This document shows positions 4,575 through 6,624 of a DNA stretch of 6,624 nt, in pieces; position 1 is the first letter of the stretch; every line of letters starts with the position of its first letter. The position numbers and the translations under genes are program-made. This DNA is from Planctomycetota bacterium (GTDB lineage: Bacteria > Planctomycetota > Phycisphaerae > Phycisphaerales > SM1A02). The stretch covers positions 1 through 6,624 of the forward strand of contig RFOC01000115.1 in assembly GCA_009926815.1 (NCBI GenBank). Reading direction: 5' to 3'. The notes under the pieces were generated by a model. The model was not told the DNA's origin. It saw only the letters and a program-made list of their open reading frames with translations, and searched no databases.

Positions 4575-6624
4575 TCAGCGGGCTCCCGAAAGGGCGCGCC
4601 CCGGGTGGGTGGGCACCGCCATGAACGCGAAGGGGTCCAGATCGCTCCCGAAGGTGGCCAGGCCCGTGACGATCACGTCGGCATCCACGCCGCTTGCCCA
4701 CGCCGCAGCCACGCCCGCGAGCGTGGCCTCATCCGTGCCTTCGGCATCGCCCTCGGGCAGGTGCCCCACCGGCGTCTCCTCCGCGCCCACGGCCAGCATG
4801 ATGGTGCGGCCCTGCGCGAAGGCCGCGCGGCCACCGGCGGCGCGGTGACGGGCCACGTCGGGGTTCCCGCCATCCGCCGCGTAGAGCACCACCTGACCGT
4901 CGCAAAGCTCCGCCATGGAGGCGATCTCCGGGTCCGCCGCATGGAGCACCGCCGTGCCGCGCGGCAGCACCACATCCACCTGCGTTCGCATGACCTTGTG
5001 CATCTGCTCCCGGCCATGCACGTCGTGCTCGGTCAGGCCCGCGTGCCCCTGCAGGTCATGGACCAGCCCAACCTCGCACCGGTCATAGGGCAGGCCATCC
5101 TGCAGGATGCCCAACGGCCGGGTCTCCAGGATCGCCACCTCCACCTGGTGGTTCATGAGCACGCGACGCCCCGCTTCCCACCGGGTGCCATCCGCGGCGT
5201 CCACGCGCTGACGATCCAGGCAGATGCCCCCGCCGCACGCCAGCCCCACGTGCCGGCCCGACAGGTGCAGCAGCCACGCGACGAGGCACGCGATGCGAGC
5301 GGTGTCGCGAGAGCCGGAGATGCCCACGATCGGGATCCGCCCGTCATCCCCCTCGGCGAACAGGTGATCGATGATCGCCCGCCCGACCGGACGCGACGAG
5401 CCCTGCGTGGGCTCGAGGTGCATGACCAGTCCCGGCCCCGCGTGCACCTCCACCACCGCGCCACCCTGCGCCTGCAGCGGCTGGGCGATGTCATCGGCCA
5501 CCACGTCGATGCCCGCGACATCCAGACCCACCAGGCGGGCCGAGAGTTCCGCGATGCGCCTGACCTCCGGATGCACGCGATCGGTGCAGTCCTCGGCCTC
5601 CCGTCCGATGCGCTGGATCAGCACGCGGGCGTCCCGGGCGGGCACGCTCGCGGGCGTCAGCTGCTGGCGGCGCAGGATCCGCAGGATGGTGGCGTCCGCC
5701 ACGCAGCGAATCCGGGAGCGGACGGCGCCCTCGGCATCCCCGGGGCAATGGCTTGCATTGATCTGCGCATCGACGAGTTCCTGCACGGAGGACTGGCCAT
5801 CTCCGGTGACCCAGGCCTCCTGACCGCGCGCCGCGGCCACCAGCGTGCCACCCACCACCAGCAGCCGGTGCTCGCGGCCCCGGATGGGGCGAGCGGCGTT
5901 CCAGGGCTGGCCCGGCGTCGCGTTCGCCGGCGCCTCGGGCACGGGCACGCCACAGGACGCCAGCAGCGTTCGGGTGAGATCGTCGTCGCGGGCGATGCCG
6001 TGGGCGATCGCGCTCGTGCGGCCGGTCTCGGTGTTCCAGATGCGGCGCTGCCTGACGCCCTGGCCCAGCTGCACCAGGTTGCCCGCATTCAGCCGGAAGT
6101 GCGGAATGCCCCGCTCGGTGGCCGCAGCCACGATGCTCGCGGTGCTGGGATCGAGGTAGCAGCAGTCCACCGCCTCGCGCACCGCTTCCACCGCCGCAGC
6201 GACGTCGAAAGCCTCCTCGCGCAGCACGGCCTCGAGCAGGCGATGTCCCTCGGCCAGCGCGACGCGCGCCACGCGCTCGTCGCGGGCCCGGAACGCCATG
6301 CGATACACCCCACGGCGCGAGGTGCTTCGCGTCTGCCCAAACCCCGTGGGCATGCCGCCGAGATTGAGCAGCTCGATCACCACATGCTCCAGCACGTGGC
6401 CCGCCATGGTGCCCGAATCGAGCCGCTGCAGGAATCCACCGCGCTCGCCCACGCCGCAGTGATGCGCCTCCAGGCCCGGCAGCAGAGCGACCAGCCGCGC
6501 CTTGAAGCCGGGAATCAGGTTCGATGGACGATCCTCAAGGTCACCAAGGTCGATCCAGACCTCGAGGGCGGATCGGTAGGTCCAGATGTTGGGACCGCGA
6601 AGATGCCGTATGCGGAGCAGACGG
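4575..6624 (-). CDS. Degenerate cyanophycin synthetase paralogue (CphA'-type pseudoenzyme), 5' end outside window
   Basis: The 682 codons visible run open to the window edge; the sequence starts RLLRIRHLRGPNIW, so only a few residues are missing. The N domain is well conserved, including TMAGHVLEHVVIEL with HxxEH at residues 76-80. So are the start of the ATP-grasp domain (YLDPSTASIVAAA, NLVQLGQGVRQRRIW) and its end. Expected catalytic parts are not: between GVPVP (ending 229) and HRLLVVGG (from 252) there are 22 residues where the neighbouring CphA has 68, removing the ATP-binding KPxDGNxGKGV. EVNAGPG is EVHAGPG (H394). The P-loop TGTNGKTT is SGSRDTAR (436-443). The DHLG and FQVEN motifs are lost, and the protein stops about 20 residues past the point where the third ligase domain should begin. 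It should not bind ATP normally at either site. There is no internal stop or frameshift over 2 kb, suggesting retention as a pseudoenzyme, perhaps in a complex with CphA; slow decay is the alternative. Confidence 0.9.
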   Translation of the reverse strand, partial: RLLRIRHLRGPNIWTYRSALEVWIDLGDLEDRPSNLIPGFKARLVALLPGLEAHHCGVGERGGFLQRLDSGTMAGHVLEHVVIELLNLGGMPTGFGQTRSTSRRGVYRMAFRARDERVARVALAEGHRLLEAVLREEAFDVAAAVEAVREAVDCCYLDPSTASIVAAATERGIPHFRLNAGNLVQLGQGVRQRRIWNTETGRTSAIAHGIARDDDLTRTLLASCGVPVPEAPANATPGQPWNAARPIRGREHRLLVVGGTLVAAARGQEAWVTGDGQSSVQELVDAQINASHCPGDAEGAVRSRIRCVADATILRILRRQQLTPASVPARDARVLIQRIGREAEDCTDRVHPEVRRIAELSARLVGLDVAGIDVVADDIAQPLQAQGGAVVEVHAGPGLVMHLEPTQGSSRPVGRAIIDHLFAEGDDGRIPIVGISGSRDTARIACLVAWLLHLSGRHVGLACGGGICLDRQRVDAADGTRWEAGRRVLMNHQVEVAILETRPLGILQDGLPYDRCEVGLVHDLQGHAGLTEHDVHGREQMHKVMRTQVDVVLPRGTAVLHAADPEIASMAELCDGQVVLYAADGGNPDVARHRAAGGRAAFAQGRTIMLAVGAEETPVGHLPEGDAEGTDEATLAGVAAAWASGVDADVIVTGLATFGSDLDPFAFMAVPTHPGRALSGAR

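Noticed and set aside
6450..6452. GTG as the start of the degenerate cphA paralogue
   Set aside because: The frame continues upstream to the window edge and encodes the conserved N-terminus (RGPNIW, IPGFKARL), so the real start lies outside the window.
4575..6624. Identification of the upstream paralogue as cyanophycin synthetase 2 (CphA2, beta-Asp-Arg dipeptide polymerase)
   Set aside because: CphA2 also has a shortened C-terminal region, but it uses an ATP-grasp site for polymerisation, and here the core of that site is deleted.

Overview
The window is G+C-rich, densely coding DNA with strong G/C bias at third codon positions. The gene content fits a high-GC proteobacterium, most likely Burkholderiales-like: two adjacent cyanophycin synthetase genes in tandem and a PcaF-type thiolase are a familiar combination there. 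This placement is inferred from protein features alone.

Layout. Positions 1-696 (+) hold the 3' part of a PLP-dependent class-III aminotransferase of the glutamate-1-semialdehyde aminomutase-like family, cut by the left edge. It converges, with only 9 nt between stop codons, on a complete thiolase gene at 706-1911 (-). Upstream of the thiolase, also on the minus strand, is a cyanophycin synthetase gene, cphA (4541 down to 1958). Its catalytic motifs are intact, but a frameshift near 2268-2281 separates the last ~106 codons from the first 755. Upstream again, 33 nt away, is a second cphA-type gene (4575-6624, 5' end beyond the window).

The upstream cphA paralogue is the notable object. Its reading frame is open for 682 codons, yet both ATP-using active sites have been dismantled. 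The ATP-grasp core is replaced by a short linker, the metal-binding Asn is His, the Mur-ligase P-loop has lost its Lys-Thr, and the C-terminal ligase domain is absent. It keeps a clear HxxEH motif in the N domain, the region where some CphA1 enzymes carry a metallopeptidase-like site that makes primers. The neighbouring, otherwise intact CphA has HxxEA at the corresponding place. This reciprocal loss suggests a split system, with one chain polymerising cyanophycin and a pseudo-synthetase partner supplying primer trimming or an architectural role. The alternative is that the whole cyanophycin locus is decaying, which the frameshift in cphA could support; that frameshift could equally be a sequencing or assembly error.

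The genes on the minus strand may be co-transcribed from upstream of the window. No RNA genes, insertion sequences, CRISPR arrays or convincing intrinsic terminators were seen, and no intergenic stretch exceeds 50 nt.
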